A stretch of DNA of 64,000 bases from Prorocentrum cordatum (lineage: Eukaryota; Sar; Dinophyceae; Prorocentrales; Prorocentraceae): contig CAUYUJ010015741.1 of the NCBI GenBank assembly GCA_963575745.1, positions 107,001-171,000 of the forward strand. Reading direction: 5' to 3'. The notes under the pieces are model-generated. The model was given only the letters and a program-made list of their open reading frames with translations. It ran no database searches and was not told the DNA's origin. Positions within the stretch are counted from its first letter, which is position 1. Every line of letters begins with the position of its first letter. Positions 1-10,373 of this stretch are shown piece by piece. Both the position numbers and the translations under genes were made by a program.

Positions 1-95
1 GACACTTCCGGGCACCCCCGGGCACCCGGGCAACCCCGGGCACCCCCGGGCACCCCCGGGCACCCCCGGGCACCCGGGCACCCGGGCACCCGGGC
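1..95. repeat. GGGCACCC-type tandem repeat
   Basis: Short units built on GGGCACCC and CCCGGGCACC are repeated head to tail from the first base. The array is truncated by the window edge. All frames are open by composition, so collagen-like translations are artefacts. Confidence 0.85.
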
Positions 96-169
96 TGGCC
101 ACCGAAATCGGCGACCCACCTCACCTAACCATCTGATACGGGAGAAAGGCCCCAATCATATTTTTGAGG

Positions 170-372
170 AATATAGGGCTATGGGGCTATAGGGCTATAG
201 GGCTACAAGTTTATAGGGCTATAAGGCTATATGGGGTATAGGGCTATTAGGGCTATAGGGCTATGGGGCTATAGGGCTATCGGGCTATAGGGCTATGGGG
301 CGGCTATAGGGCTATCGGGCTATAGGGCTATAGAGCTATAGGACTAGAGGGCTATAGGGCTAGAGGGCCATG
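170..372. repeat. GGGCTATAG 9-bp tandem repeat
   Basis: About twenty imperfect copies of a 9-bp unit, GGGCTATAG, are seen, with occasional 6- and 8-bp variants. It lies between two blocks of the GGGCACCC repeat. Confidence 0.85.
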
Positions 373-375
373 TAG

Positions 376-505
376 GGCTACCGGCTGCCGTGTACCCGGG
401 CACCTGGGCACCCCCGGGCACCCCCGGGCACCCCCGGGCACCCCCGGGCACCCCCGGGCACCAGGGCACCCCCGGGGCACCCGGACACCCGGGCACCTGG
501 GCCCG
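376..505. repeat. Second GGGCACCC-type block
   Basis: The same CCCCCGGGCA units as at the window start return after the GGGCTATAG array, so the two repeat types alternate. Confidence 0.8.
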
Positions 506-754
506 CCGACACAATTCATTGTCGATTCCAAAGAAAATGTGGGAAAATATGGGATTGGGGAGGAAGACAAAAACCCAGAAAAATATGGGAAAATATGGAA
601 CATCTTTTTCTTTGTGTGTATTTACTTGTGTGGTTTACTTGTGTGGTCCATGGCCCCTTCACATATGAATCCGCAAGGACCCCTAAACTCTGATTGGGGA
701 GTGAATCCGCTTGGACCCCTACAGAGGCAAGCTCTGATTGGGGAAGATAGTCAA

Positions 755-865
755 GAGATAGTCTGGGGGCGATGTTTCCATTATTGCTTGACTGTTCTAG
801 AATATCTGTTTTGAGTATTTTTGTTTTTCGTATCAAAGCCGCCTGTAGAGGGACATGCCCGACCG
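755..865 (+). repeat. Dispersed short element, copy 1
   Basis: It starts with a GTCTGGGGGCGAT-like box and ends with AGGGACATGCCCGACC. Related boxes recur at 2316-2345 and 2755-2865. The 3' box recurs inverted at 2270-2300. This suggests a short dispersed repeat of about 100 bp with recognisable ends and no coding content. Confidence 0.5.
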
Positions 866-887
866 AACCCTATTCCTATGCTTGGCT

Positions 888-1122
888 TTCTAGGCCTCCC
901 AGATGGGGTCGGAGTAGATGGGGTCGGAGGATCGCGCCGCATCGCCGATGCGGCGCGATGTGGGGCCCGATTTGCTTTACGTCGACGTCGCCGATGCATC
1001 GCCGACGTCGACAATGCATCGCCAGTGCATCACCGATGCATCGCCGATACATCGCCGATGTATCGGCGATGCAGCGCGATCCTCCGACCCCATCTACTCC
1101 GACCCCATCTAAGAGGCCTCTG
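888..1122. repeat. Foldback (large inverted repeat) element
   Basis: The left arm at 902-938 and the right arm at 1074-1110 are reverse complements over about 37 bp (GATGGGGTCGGAG-type sequence). The match continues imperfectly outward into GGCCTC/GAGGCC. The loop holds smaller palindromes made of ATCGCCGAT units. No reading frame of note spans it. A foldback MITE-like element or a cruciform-forming sequence fits. Confidence 0.75.
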
Positions 1123-1309
1123 GACATGACCTTACCTCGGTGCCAATCTTAGGGATTCCGTCTCTTTCTGAGGGCACATCCCCAAGATTGTCATCGCCTC
1201 TCCCTTGCCTATCTCAAGGGTAATTAGGAATAAGTTCGAGGCTAGTCAAAGGAGGAGAAGGTACCAATACAGCTAGCAGCTACCAGGGCAACGTTAGTCA
1301 GAGCAGGAC

Positions 1310-1380
1310 AGGGTAACGACGACGACGTAGTCATAGTAGTAGTGCGACGACATCGGAAACGACGACTACGACGACGGAGA

Positions 1381-1411
<31 letters not shown>

Positions 1412-1415
1412 TGCC
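1310..1415. repeat. GAC/GACGAC microsatellite
   Basis: An imperfect trinucleotide tract of GAC units with CGG and TAG interruptions. Confidence 0.7.
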
Positions 1416-1857
1416 CCCGAGAGGTGTTTAATAATCCCCTCCGCGGCAGCGGCATGATAATTTGCGAGTTTTGTTGGGTGTACTAATCCTTCAACTAGCC
1501 TCCGGAAAAGTAATTATTTCCTTATTATTGCAAGGGTGGTCGTAAAGCAATTCTTGCGGTTGCCGATGCAGCTACCCTCGCCTCGTTTTCGCTTTTTCGG
1601 GGGCATCTTGGGAGGCCCTCGTCGCCACCGCTGGGTTCGCGTAGGAGTTCTGGTCAGAGCGCACCCTGGCAGAGGTTCAGAAAGTAGCGGTATTTGTATC
1701 TGTTGGTACCGAGGCTTTGCCTCCTCCCGGCCTCGTTCTGAGGCTGCGCCCCCCCCCCCCTTCTGCTCCCCCTCAATGGTTAATTCAAGCTTCGCGCGGC
1801 CCGTTTAGCTTCGACCGGAAGAGGTGCGCTCTCGACCCGCGACTCAAAACATTGTAT

Positions 1858-2190
1858 CTGTTGGTACCGCCAGTTTGGGGGGAATAGGCTCGGGGGGATG
1901 CATCGACCCCCCATCGCCCATGGATCGCGACAGGGGCTTGACAGCTCCATTCAGCCGAGGAGGGTGTGGATCTGCTACCCAGGGCCTATCGCCGATCTGT
2001 CGGCGATGTATCGCCGATTCTGGATGGATGCTCCCCCCCTATTCCAATCCTCCCCTCTATTCCAATCCTCCCCCCCGATTCTGGGTCGATGCTCCCCCAA
2101 TCCCCCCCTATTCCAATTTGTTGGTATCCCCAGTTCGGGGGGGATAGGCTCAGGGGGGGATGCGTCGACACCCAATCGCCCATGGGTCGC
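1858..2190. repeat. Direct duplication around a CCCCCTATTCC tract
   Basis: Segments 1858-1925 and 2120-2190 share a GGTA(C/T)C..CAGTT..GGGG(G)ATAGGCTC..GGGGGATGC(A/G)TCGAC pattern and end in CGCCCATGG. Between them CCCTATTCCAATCCTC is repeated in tandem. No gene is visible. Confidence 0.6.
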
Positions 2191-2389
2191 CGACACGGAC
2201 ATGATAGACCACCACGCCTAGGGTTGGGCGGAGTCGCTGTCGGGACCCATCGCCGATCTACTGGCGCTAATTCGGGCATGTCCTTCTACAGGAGGACTAT
2301 TCAAAAATAGTTAAACAATAGTCTGGGGACGATTTTTCGATTATTCAATCGCTTCGCTCATTCCGCTGGCCCATATTGCCCTGCCACTT

Positions 2390-2745
2390 GGGGGCTGTGT
2401 TGGGGCCTCTTGGGGGCCTCTGGTAGGCAGTTTTGAGTCCCCTTGGATGCCTTGTTGGGGCATCTTGGGGCCTCTTGGGGGCCTTTTGAGGTCTTGGGGT
2501 GCCTCTTGGGGGCCCCTTGGGGCCTCTTGGGAACCTCTTGGGGCCTCCTGGGGGCATCTTGGGGCTGAAGGCTGGACTTTTCAGTTCCTGGTCCCCTTCT
2601 TGGGCCTCTCTTGGGGCCGTTTTGGAGCCCTCTTGGGCCATCTTGGGGGCCTCTGGGGCTGTCTTGGGGCCATCTTGGGCCGTCTGGGGGCCCTCTTGGA
2701 TGCTTCTTGGGGCGGTCTTGGGGGCTTCTTGGGCCGTCTTGGAGC
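2390..2745 (+). repeat. CTTGGGGCC minisatellite block 1
   Basis: Degenerate 9-18-bp units around TCTTGGGGCC or TCTTGGGGG are repeated. The same family occurs near 14.3, 24.8, 25.0, 30.3, 45.6, 54.9, 55.3, 59.3 and 60.4 kb. Every frame is open by composition. I treat no translation here as a protein. Confidence 0.85.
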
Positions 2746-2879
2746 GTTGGAAAGCCGAGTGTGGGGACGATTTTTCGATCATTGTTCGGCTGGTCTGGGG
2801 CATTTGTTTTGACTTTTTTTTGTCCTTCTCCCAAAAATGCAGCTGTGGGAGGGCATGCCCGACCTACTGTTGGCGATGT

Positions 2880-3440
2880 ATCGCCGATTCCAGGCCGATG
2901 TCCCCCTCTGCGACGGTCCCCCCCGAAGCGTCACCCTCGAGGTGGACCGCAGCATCGAGCGCTGGCGGAGGGACCGGGACGCGGCCGTGTGGAAGGCGGA
3001 GCTCCAGAGGACCGGGGGGGCAAGGCAAGCAGCAGCGTGCTCCCGGACGTCCGAAGGATCGTTTTTCTGCTCCATGCCAGGCAGGGTTGGGCCTACACGG
3101 CGTTTGGGCGATCTCGTGGGCCGTTTTCGTTTCGGTGTCGTTTTGCAGTAAAGGCGAATCGGAGACAGAGCGAGGGAAAACGAAAACAGAACGAAAACGG
3201 AAAACACCGTTCAGGTTCAGCCCTGAAAGAAAGCAGCAGCATGCTCCCAGACATCCGAAATATTGTTTGTCTGTTCCATGCCAGGCGTGTCTTTTTCTCG
3301 GGATCCGGAGCCTGCGAACATGGGCCCAGGGCAAGGACTACCCCAGGGAAAGGATCGACATTTCTGAGGCCGCTCGCTGACATGAACTCGGCGCGACCTC
3401 AGTTAGGTTTGTCTTTCCAAAGCGATTCAAAAGCTGTTCC
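2880..3440. other. Unassigned stretch
   Basis: It follows a dispersed ATGTATCGCCGATTCCAGG box. Two similar segments with GGAAAACACCG/AAAACGAAAACAG purine runs, and two copies of a TCC(A/C)GACNTCCGAA box (about 3038 and 3246), suggest an internal duplication. No gene was recognised. Confidence 0.35.
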
Positions 3441-3570
3441 GAGCAATGCGAAGCATTGGTTGGCGTTGCTTGGCGTCGACTGGCACTGCTTCGCAATACT
3501 TGGCGCTACTTGGCATGATACGCAGTATTGCCGAGCAGCGCCAAGCAATGCCAACGAGCACGAGCTTCTC
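3435..3570. repeat. GCAATGC/TTGGCG imperfect repeat
   Basis: Short units such as CGAAGCATTGGTTGGCG and their inverted versions recur, giving several small potential hairpins. Confidence 0.5.
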
Positions 3571-3819
3571 TCACGAGCAAGCAAGAACATCTTAGGCCCG
3601 CACCACACGCGGAACGCCAGTATTCGGGGGTGGACAGAACCCCCAACAGTGACACGTCGATTAGCGAATTGTCCGTTTTCGGTTTTCGAGAGGGCGCCGT
3701 GGCCGTTATCTTCCAGGCTTGCGCCCGCCAGGTTTGGGCCTCAGGTCGCTTTCACTAAACCACGCTTTACTGAAGGGGGTCTGTCCATCGGGACCCTCGA
3801 AGTATAGCGAAGGACCGGC

Positions 3820-4115
3820 ACGAACTCGCTTCGCCGGAGCCTCGGCTCGCCGAGGCTCGGGTCGCCAGGGCTCGCTTCGCCGGGGCTCGGTCCGCCCGAC
3901 TCGCTTCGCCCAGCTCGTTGCGCCAGGGCTCGCTTCGCCGCGGCTCGCTTCGCTGGAGGCTCGTTGCGCCCGGGGCTCGTTTCGCCAGGGGCTCGCTTCG
4001 CCGGAGGCTCGTGTCGCCGGCCGAGGTTCGTTTCGCCGGAGGCGCGTTTCGCCGGAGGCTCGTTTCGCCGGGGCTTCGTTGCGCCGGAGGCTCGTTTCGA
4101 CAGGGCTCGGGAAGG
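3820..4115. repeat. TTCGCCGGAGGCTCG tandem repeat
   Basis: Tandem units of about 15-20 bp containing GCTCGCTTCGCCGG. Translations in all frames are Arg/Ala/Gly-rich artefacts. Confidence 0.8.
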
Positions 4116-4129
4116 GTCCAGAGGGTGAG

Positions 4130-4440
4130 GAGGGAGCAGGCGGGCGGACCCTATGACGAGCGGGTCGGGTCAGGCGGGCGGACCCTGACGGGCGGGTCGG
4201 CTCGGGCAGGTGGGACGTATGACGCGTCATCGAGATAGCACGCGCGAGCCCTAACGGGCAGGTCGGGGCGGGCGGGTGGACCCTGACGGGCGGGTCGAGT
4301 CGGGCGGGCAGGACATTCAAGTAGGACGCATCATCGAGATATCACGCGCGCGAGCCCTGACGGACGGGTCGGGGCGGGCAGGCAGACCCTAACAGGCTGG
4401 TCGGGTCCGGCGGGCGGACCGTAACGGGCGGGTCGGCTCG
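4130..4440. repeat. GGGCGGGCGGACCCTGACG repeat
   Basis: Units of roughly 20-30 bp with (A/G)CGGGCGG(G)TCGG and GCGGACCCTGACGGG recur. The longer phrase CATCATCGAGATA(G/T)CACGCGCG occurs twice, at about 4225 and 4330. Confidence 0.65.
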
Positions 4441-4444
4441 GGCG

Positions 4445-4790
4445 GGCGGAGTTGGGCGAATCGAGACTCGGGCCAACTGAGCCAGGGCGAATCGAGCCAG
4501 GCGACTCGAGTCCCGGGTGAATCGAGCCAGGCGAATCGAGCCCCGAGCGGATCGAGACCTGGTCGCATCGAGCCCCGGTCAGATCGAGCCGGGCGAATCG
4601 AGCCCCAGTGAATCGAGCCGGGCGAATCGAACTTCGGGCGAACCGAGCCGGGCGATTCGACCTGGGGCGAATCGAGCCCGCCGAATCAAGCTGGGCGAAT
4701 CGAGACTCGATCGAATCGAGCGGGGGCGAGTCGAGCTGGGCGAATCGAGCTAGGCGAATCGAGCTGGGCGAATCAGGCCGGGCGCATCGA
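4445..4790. repeat. GGCGAATCGAGC tandem repeat
   Basis: Tandem units of about 13-16 bp based on GGGCGAATCGAGCC fill the interval with few interruptions. Confidence 0.85.
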
Positions 4791-6095
4791 AGGACCCTGC
4801 GCCAACGGGTCCCCTTCATGCGCAAACAGGTAAGACTGAGAACACCAAAGGCAAGGCCCGACGGGGAAAAATATCGCTTCGTTGTCACTGAGCGTGGGCT
4901 CTCGGAGGTCCGCGCGGGCTTCATCGGGGCGAGGCCGAGCCCCCCTGGCGGCCCGCCCGTTCGGCGGCCCGCCCTGTGGGTGAGCTTCGGCGCCGACCCA
5001 GGGAGCCCGAGCGGACCCCCGGCAGCGGAGCGGCCCGCGTGAGCCACCGCGTGAGGTCGCTGCGTCCTCGTGCGTAGGACCCCTGCCGTCGGCCGGAGCT
5101 GCCCGTCGCTGCCTCTTCCCTCAGGACTGAGGCTGCAGGAAAACAGAGAAAGACACACCATCGCAAGCAATCGCCACCGGCGGCTTTGGGACCCACCGTT
5201 CTGCGCCACCTTTCGTACGGGATCGATGTGAGGGCCCTGGGGCCCAGAAACGCCCGCTGTGAACAATCGGCGGCGGGCTAGGGGGGAATTGAGAAGGAGA
5301 AGGCCTCTTCAGATGGCGGCGAAACTTCTCAGAAGCCCTCGCGCCTTCCGAGAGGCTCTTTGCGCCTTCGGGGAGGGCTTCGACAACCTCCCCTGAGGCC
5401 AGGGTGATTTCCCAGCCTTCTGAGAAGGCCCGCCCCTTCTCACTCCCCCCCCCGGGCTCGCCGCCGAAGCGAGTGGCAGCACTCGGGCCTGAGGCTTCCC
5501 ACCCCGCCAGACCCAGACATCCGACGCCGTGAGTTCCTCAAGACAGCTTCCCCGGAGGCCTGGACTTGCCCCCGGGGCCGGCTCTCCATCCCTAGCCGTT
5601 TTTTGACGGCCCGTGGGGCCCGGCGAGGCCCCCTCTCCATGTAGAGATTGCTCGTGCTTGTTGAGTGATAGAATGTTGTTAGGTTCATTAACGTGAGAGA
5701 AGGTGAGATACATGGTGTATGGTATGGTGGAAGTTGTTCGTAAGACGTATAGCTCGACTTCCTATCTCAGGGGTCCTCTGCTGGCGTTTCCCCTCAGCGG
5801 TTTGCAAACCGCGTAATTCCAACAAGTTTAGCAGCCCGCGTCCGGTCCCCCAACGGCTTCTCTTCTCCTGTCTCCCTATTGGCATCGCGCCCGCGAGCGC
5901 AATTTTGAGTTCAAGTTGGGTTGTGAGCTGTTCGGGGTCCGCTGCCGCGATGCACGGCGATTTGCAGGCCCAGACAGAGGCTTCAGTCGCTGTGGTGAAG
6001 AGCTTCCCTATGAGACACTCCCATGCACAGAAGGACAGTTTGCTGGCAGTCTTCGCACAAAACCGACTTCGGTCACCAGCGCAGTGCCTGCGATC
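4790..6095. other. Gene-free interval before the 6.1-kb gene
   Basis: Ordinary complex sequence with C-rich patches. I see no convincing reading frame. It may contain leader or promoter sequence for the gene beginning near 6096, but no motif decides this. Confidence 0.3.
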
Positions 6096-6859
6096 ATGCA
6101 GAAGCTAACCCTGGGCAAGTGGGCCGAGGCCGACCACAACGCCGTGGTGGACGCAGTGAGTGGCATGGTGTCGGCGGGGCCTTCGGCTGACATTGGTTGT
6201 GAGAATGGCTCGTTTCAACAAGATTTCCAGAGTTTAGTTTGCTTTGCTACGTCGTCTCAATGGAAGAAGCTGTGCGATGAAGACCAGGACAGCCTCGCAT
6301 TCTTGTGCCACACCATGCAGTCCCTTGCCTGCCGCAGCCCTTGCGAAAAGACATCCAACATTGCAGCAGTAACGTTGGTGTTGGTTTCTGACCTTTGGGA
6401 AGAAGTTCAGACGATGCATTCCGGCATCTGGCAGCCAATGTACGACGTCACGAAAGCCGCTGGAGGACTTTTCTCATGGGCGTGTCCTTTTTGTTCAAGC
6501 ACTTGCCCAATACGCCCGCTGAGTTTAAAGAGAAGCACCCACGCTTCTACAGTGAGTTGTGCAATGATGAAGGTCCTACGACATGCCCCGTCACTGCCGC
6601 GCAGATCGATTTCGTAAAAACAGCGGTTCTCTGCAATGGTGCGAAGCAGCAGGGCGCAGGGCCCAGCGGTGCTGGCGCTGGCCAAAGGCTCGCCACCGCA
6701 GGTGGCACTGGTTTCGATCAGTTCGCGAACGCGTTGGGCCACGCGGTGAAGCAGGTCATTGATAGCCAGTCCAAGATCTTCGAGCTCATCACTGGCAACA
6801 GGAGCGGCCCGTCGGCCCCCGACCTCTTGCAACTTGGGGATCTTCGGCCAGGATCGTAG
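6096..6859 (+). pseudogene. Dinoflagellate Cys-containing family protein, frameshifted
   Basis: The ATG at 6096 opens a frame of about 120 codons holding the blocks QDFQSLVCFATSSQWKKLCD, LACRSPCEKTSNIAAVTL and VSDLWEEVQ..IWQPMYDVTK. A one-base frame change near 6450-6460 then leads into a second frame with KHLPNTPAEFKEKHPRFYSE, TTCPVTAAQIDFVKTAVLC and FDQFANALGHAVKQVIDSQS, ending at the TAG at 6857-6859. The two halves fit one family that I recall as multicopy in dinoflagellate gene models. I know no function or named domain for it. The family is mostly helical, with Cys pairs that might bind metal. The frame change could be decay or an assembly error. The start is chosen because coding character begins there. 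Confidence 0.55.
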
Positions 6860-7385
6860 CCAGCAGAGTCAACCATGCGGCAAACGCAATGGAATGCTCG
6901 AGATTGGCGCTGGCGGGCTCGGGAGCGCGATGTCGGCCGCGCCCCTCTCAGCAGGAACCGCTGCCGACCTCTCGGCAGGAGCCGCGCGCCGTCGGGGGGG
7001 TGGGGGGCGGCGGCGACCATCTGCCATCAGGTGTCATATGCGTCCAGCTTCGCACGCGCAAGCAACCGCCCTCCCGCGATGCCAAATGACCGCCGACATG
7101 ACCGCGCATCGATCGCCGCGGCTTTCAGCCTGTCTGCCGGGCGGCGCCCGCTGCCAGGATCGTGGCTTGCCGGTGCAGGGCGCGCCCGGTGGTTCGAGCG
7201 AGGTCGACGGCGCGCGTCGCGTAACCATCGTTATCCCTATGAGCGGTTCTGGCGAAATCGGGCGGGAGGCTGGGCGCGGCCGCGGGCCGCCAGACCTTCG
7301 GGGGCCTGCGGCGGAGCGCGTTCCAGCTGCAAGCGCGGGCTCCGCTACAAGTTCGGGCCCTCCGGCGCCCCGACCTGACTCGTTC

Positions 7386-7670
7386 AAGCGCGCCGTCAGT
7401 GACGCCGAGCTGGGCGAGCTGAGGGCAGGGCAGGAAGTGGCCGAGGAGCTCGGGCCCAAATGGGGGGGGCGCGGGCCTGCGCCAATTGGTGCAGTAGATG
7501 CGCGGCGCGAGCAGAAATGGCGCAAGGGCGCTGGTCGACGGGGAAGCAGCGGCGGGCGCAGCGAGGAGTGTTACGCGGAGTGGTGCAATATGTTCTACGT
7601 GGTCAAGCGCGACTACGAGCTGCCGGAGCCCCACCAGAAGCACAGGTTCAAGCTTGTGCCGCCGAAGTAG
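7386..7670 (+). pseudogene. Possible coding remnant, helical
   Basis: This frame, ending at a TAG at 7668, reads SDAELGELRAGQEVAEELG and later CYAEWCNMFYVVKRDYELPE, which looks more protein-like than the overlapping frames. No start codon or family is recognisable. It may belong to the same decayed region as the fragments at 8.2 and 9.6 kb, which are in the same register. Confidence 0.3.
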
Positions 7671-7759
7671 CGCGACGCCGCGCGGCGCCGCTGAGCTGGG
7701 CCGCAGCGCGCGCGGATGCCCCTGCAGGTCGGCTGCTGGCGCGACGGGTTTATCCATGC

Positions 7760-8228
7760 TCTTCGGGGCCGAAGGGGGGTGATGGGACTGAGCGGGGTTG
7801 GCGCGCGGGGGTCTGGATCGAGACTGACCGGCGGCCGCGGGATCGAGAGGGGGCGGCGAGGGGGCCCGGCCTCGGCGGCGGCGAGGGGGGCGAAAGGGGG
7901 CGGCGAGGAGGCGGCGAAAAAGGCCCTCGCGTGACACTTATTGGCAGTCATTCGGGCATGTATGTGGGTGTTGTTTGGTTCGAGACATCCGCTGGCTGCG
8001 CAGTTGCCCGCTCGCTATATAATTATATATATCCAATTCGAGTCCGCAGCGTGGCCGATGACCCCCGCAGCCTGCAGCCGCCAGGAACAGGCGGTTGGGG
8101 GCCGCTGGCGTGCAAGGAATGCCCGCTGGCCGATCAATGCCCCAAGAGGTCTCGGCGTCGCGCGAATGTCCGGGGCTGGTTCTGAAGGGGTGCAAGGCGA
8201 GGCTCGAGGCCCATTTGGCCCCATCTAA
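7760..8228. other. G-rich tract and AT island, no gene
   Basis: A GGGGCGGCGAGG-rich stretch (7760-7935) is followed by a short AT island, CTATATAATTATATATAT, at about 8013-8031. I see no supporting reading frame. The AT island alone is not evidence for a promoter in a dinoflagellate. Confidence 0.35.
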
Positions 8229-8534
8229 TCTCCGCGAGGTCCACTCGCTGAACAGGCTGAACGGCTCGCGGACGCAGAATGCATTGAGAAGCTCGCGGCG
8301 AGGACGGAGGCCGAGACTCGCGGCGAGGAGCTTGGTGAGCGGTTGCAAAATAAGAAGAAGTACATTAAGATGAAGGTGTCGGATGCTCTACGGCGATGCC
8401 CTGCGCGCGTCCATGCTGATGCGGCTCGCGCCAGCGGTGCCGACGCGCCTGGAGCAGCCTATCGCGGCGGGCCCACAGACCGCGAAGGCGCCGCCCTTCT
8501 CGCGACCGGCTGGCCAGCCGGCTGGGCATGCTGA
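8229..8534 (+). pseudogene. Coiled-coil coding remnant
   Basis: After the TAA at 8226-8228 the frame reads LAEQAERLADAECIEKLAAR, then RGEELGERLQNKKKYIKMKV. This is a heptad-like charged helix typical of a coiled coil. It runs to a stop at 8532. There is no proper start or partner exon. It is probably a decayed gene or retroelement piece. Confidence 0.35.
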
Positions 8535-9608
8535 TCCAGTGGCCCCTGCGCGTGCTGAGGTTGCCCAGCCCGCGCCTGCCTCGCGCGCCCAGCGAGACGC
8601 GATGGCGACGGCGCAGCCGTCGGACCCACCCCGGGCCCCCTCGACGCAGCTTCTTGCCAGACTGTCCTGCGGCGACGACAGCGGCGTCATCGCCGTGGTC
8701 GACGCAGCGACGCGGCCGAGCGCCGCGGCTAAGTCTGCCCAGCGCATTTACGCGCAAGCAGCGCGACCCTTTGCTTCGGAAGCCCAGGTTCTGGGTCAGA
8801 GCGCAGTTGACATAGGGGCTCGGGTGCCCGCCCATTTCGGCGTCTAAATTGCGCGGCGCCTCGTCGGGGCGGGCCAGCGAGGGGCTTTCAACGTCCAGTG
8901 GGCCGCTTGCTCTGGAATCGCAAGCGGTTGAACGAGCAAAAAAACATCATCTCCATCATCGCCATGGTCTCTATCCATCTGCATCTATATATACGCGTCG
9001 GATACAGGGTTCTTGGCACGCCGCCGATACGCATTCGATGCGCATCCGATACGCGACGGATACGCCACCGACATACCACCGACACACCGTCGATGCACGC
9101 CGACGCGCGCGGAAGCACGCATCGGCGTGTGTCGGGGGCGCATCGAGACCTGCATCGAAGTGCATCGACACCTGTGTCGACCCTGCGTCGACCATGTATC
9201 GACCCTGTCTCGTGATGCATCGAATTCTATCGAACCTTGTCGAATCGCACCGCGCAGTTCTGGCGCGACGACCGAGAAGGACACGTCTTCGGGGTAGAAA
9301 CCAGAGTGCGCGTTGTTCGCGTTTCTCCTCCGGCCTCCCCCCGCCCGCGGCCCAGGACATGCGATTGCCCCCGTGGCCCCCTGCCCTCCCTCCCCCATCG
9401 TCCCTCCTTCCTTCTGCTTGGAGGCCCCCCCGCTCATTTGGTCCCAAGCGGCCCTCCAAACGCTCGCATTGCCAACATTGCGAATCGATATCGCCCGACT
9501 CCAAGCGGTCCCCCAACCGCTGTATAGGGAACCACGAAGGCCAGACAGCCCGCGGCAAATTTATCTGGCTCTGCAACGCCGCGAACAGGATCGGCTTTCC
9601 GCGTCGCG
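8535..9608. other. Degenerate sequence with CGATGCATCG-type repeats
   Basis: The interval 8980-9240 contains many (G/C)AT(C/A)CGA-type words (GCATCGA, ATACGC, GTCGACC) as a loose repeat. The remainder shows no consistent frame. Nothing recognised. Confidence 0.3.
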
Positions 9609-10373
9609 CGCGCGAAGTGGGCAGCCGCGGCGCCTTGCGGCGGCGAGGGGGGGTTCGCGGCGGCGCGGCAGAAGAAGCGGGAGGCAGTCGCAGCCGCCGT
9701 CGCACGGGAAGCGGCGCAGAACAGGGCGAGAGCTGACGCAGCATAGGCGGCAGCCAACAAGCTGAAGATGGAGGCCCGAGCGGCGCCCATCGAGTTCGTG
9801 GGCAAGACTCGTGAGCCAGGAGATGAGGCGCCGCCAACTGCCGAGCCTGAGTGAGGATATGGCAGCGTGGCAAGCGGTATCAAGGCGGAGCAGGCCGCGG
9901 AGGAGCTCGAGTCGCATCTGGAGGGCTTCTTGCATGGAGGCGGGCATCCGACCGGCGCAAGGCCCCCGGCGCCGATTGCCGGGCCCAAGACCGAGCCAAC
10001 AGCAGACTTCGCCGACGTCGCAGTGGGGCTGGTGAAGGGCGCCAGGCGCGCGCGCTACAGCGAGGTGGTAAACCCGCTGACGGCCACCCCGAAGGCGAAG
10101 ACCAAGTGGATGTGCTTCTCGCGCGGGGCAGGGGGCGCGAAGTTGATCCGCGCGCGCGGCAGCCGGCCCTGCTCGGAGTTTTAGAGCCCCCCGGCGGCCG
10201 AACACCAGGCCTTTTGGAGTGCCCCTGCAGAGAACGACTCCGACGCTGCGCTCGAGAAGCTCGCCGTGGAGAGCATCGCCAAGTCCGTCATTGACCAGGG
10301 CCCCCCCAGCCCTTGGCGCACTGGGAGAAGCCAGGATGCGATGTGGAGTTGGCACTTATTTTTTGACGATAAA
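9609..10373 (+). pseudogene. Decayed helical protein frame with three in-frame stops
   Basis: One frame stays protein-like across the interval: RQKKREAVAAAVAREAAQNR, NKLKMEARAAPIEFVGKTRE, GIKAEQAAEELESHLEGF, FADVAVGLVKGARRARYSE and NDSDAALEKLAVESIAKSVI. It is broken by TAG at 9744, TGA at 9852 and TAG at 10182 without any change of register. This is what an old coding copy that acquired nonsense mutations looks like. The family is not recognised. The Lys/Glu/Ala-rich helices suggest a coiled coil. Confidence 0.45.

Noticed and set aside
2499-3807. Open frames of 293 and 398 codons rich in LGASWG-type repeats
   Set aside because: Driven by the CTTGGGGCC minisatellite and followed by unrelated sequence. 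No protein-like content was recognised.
8013-8031. AT-rich island as a promoter
   Set aside because: An isolated microsatellite-like AT tract with no gene start nearby.
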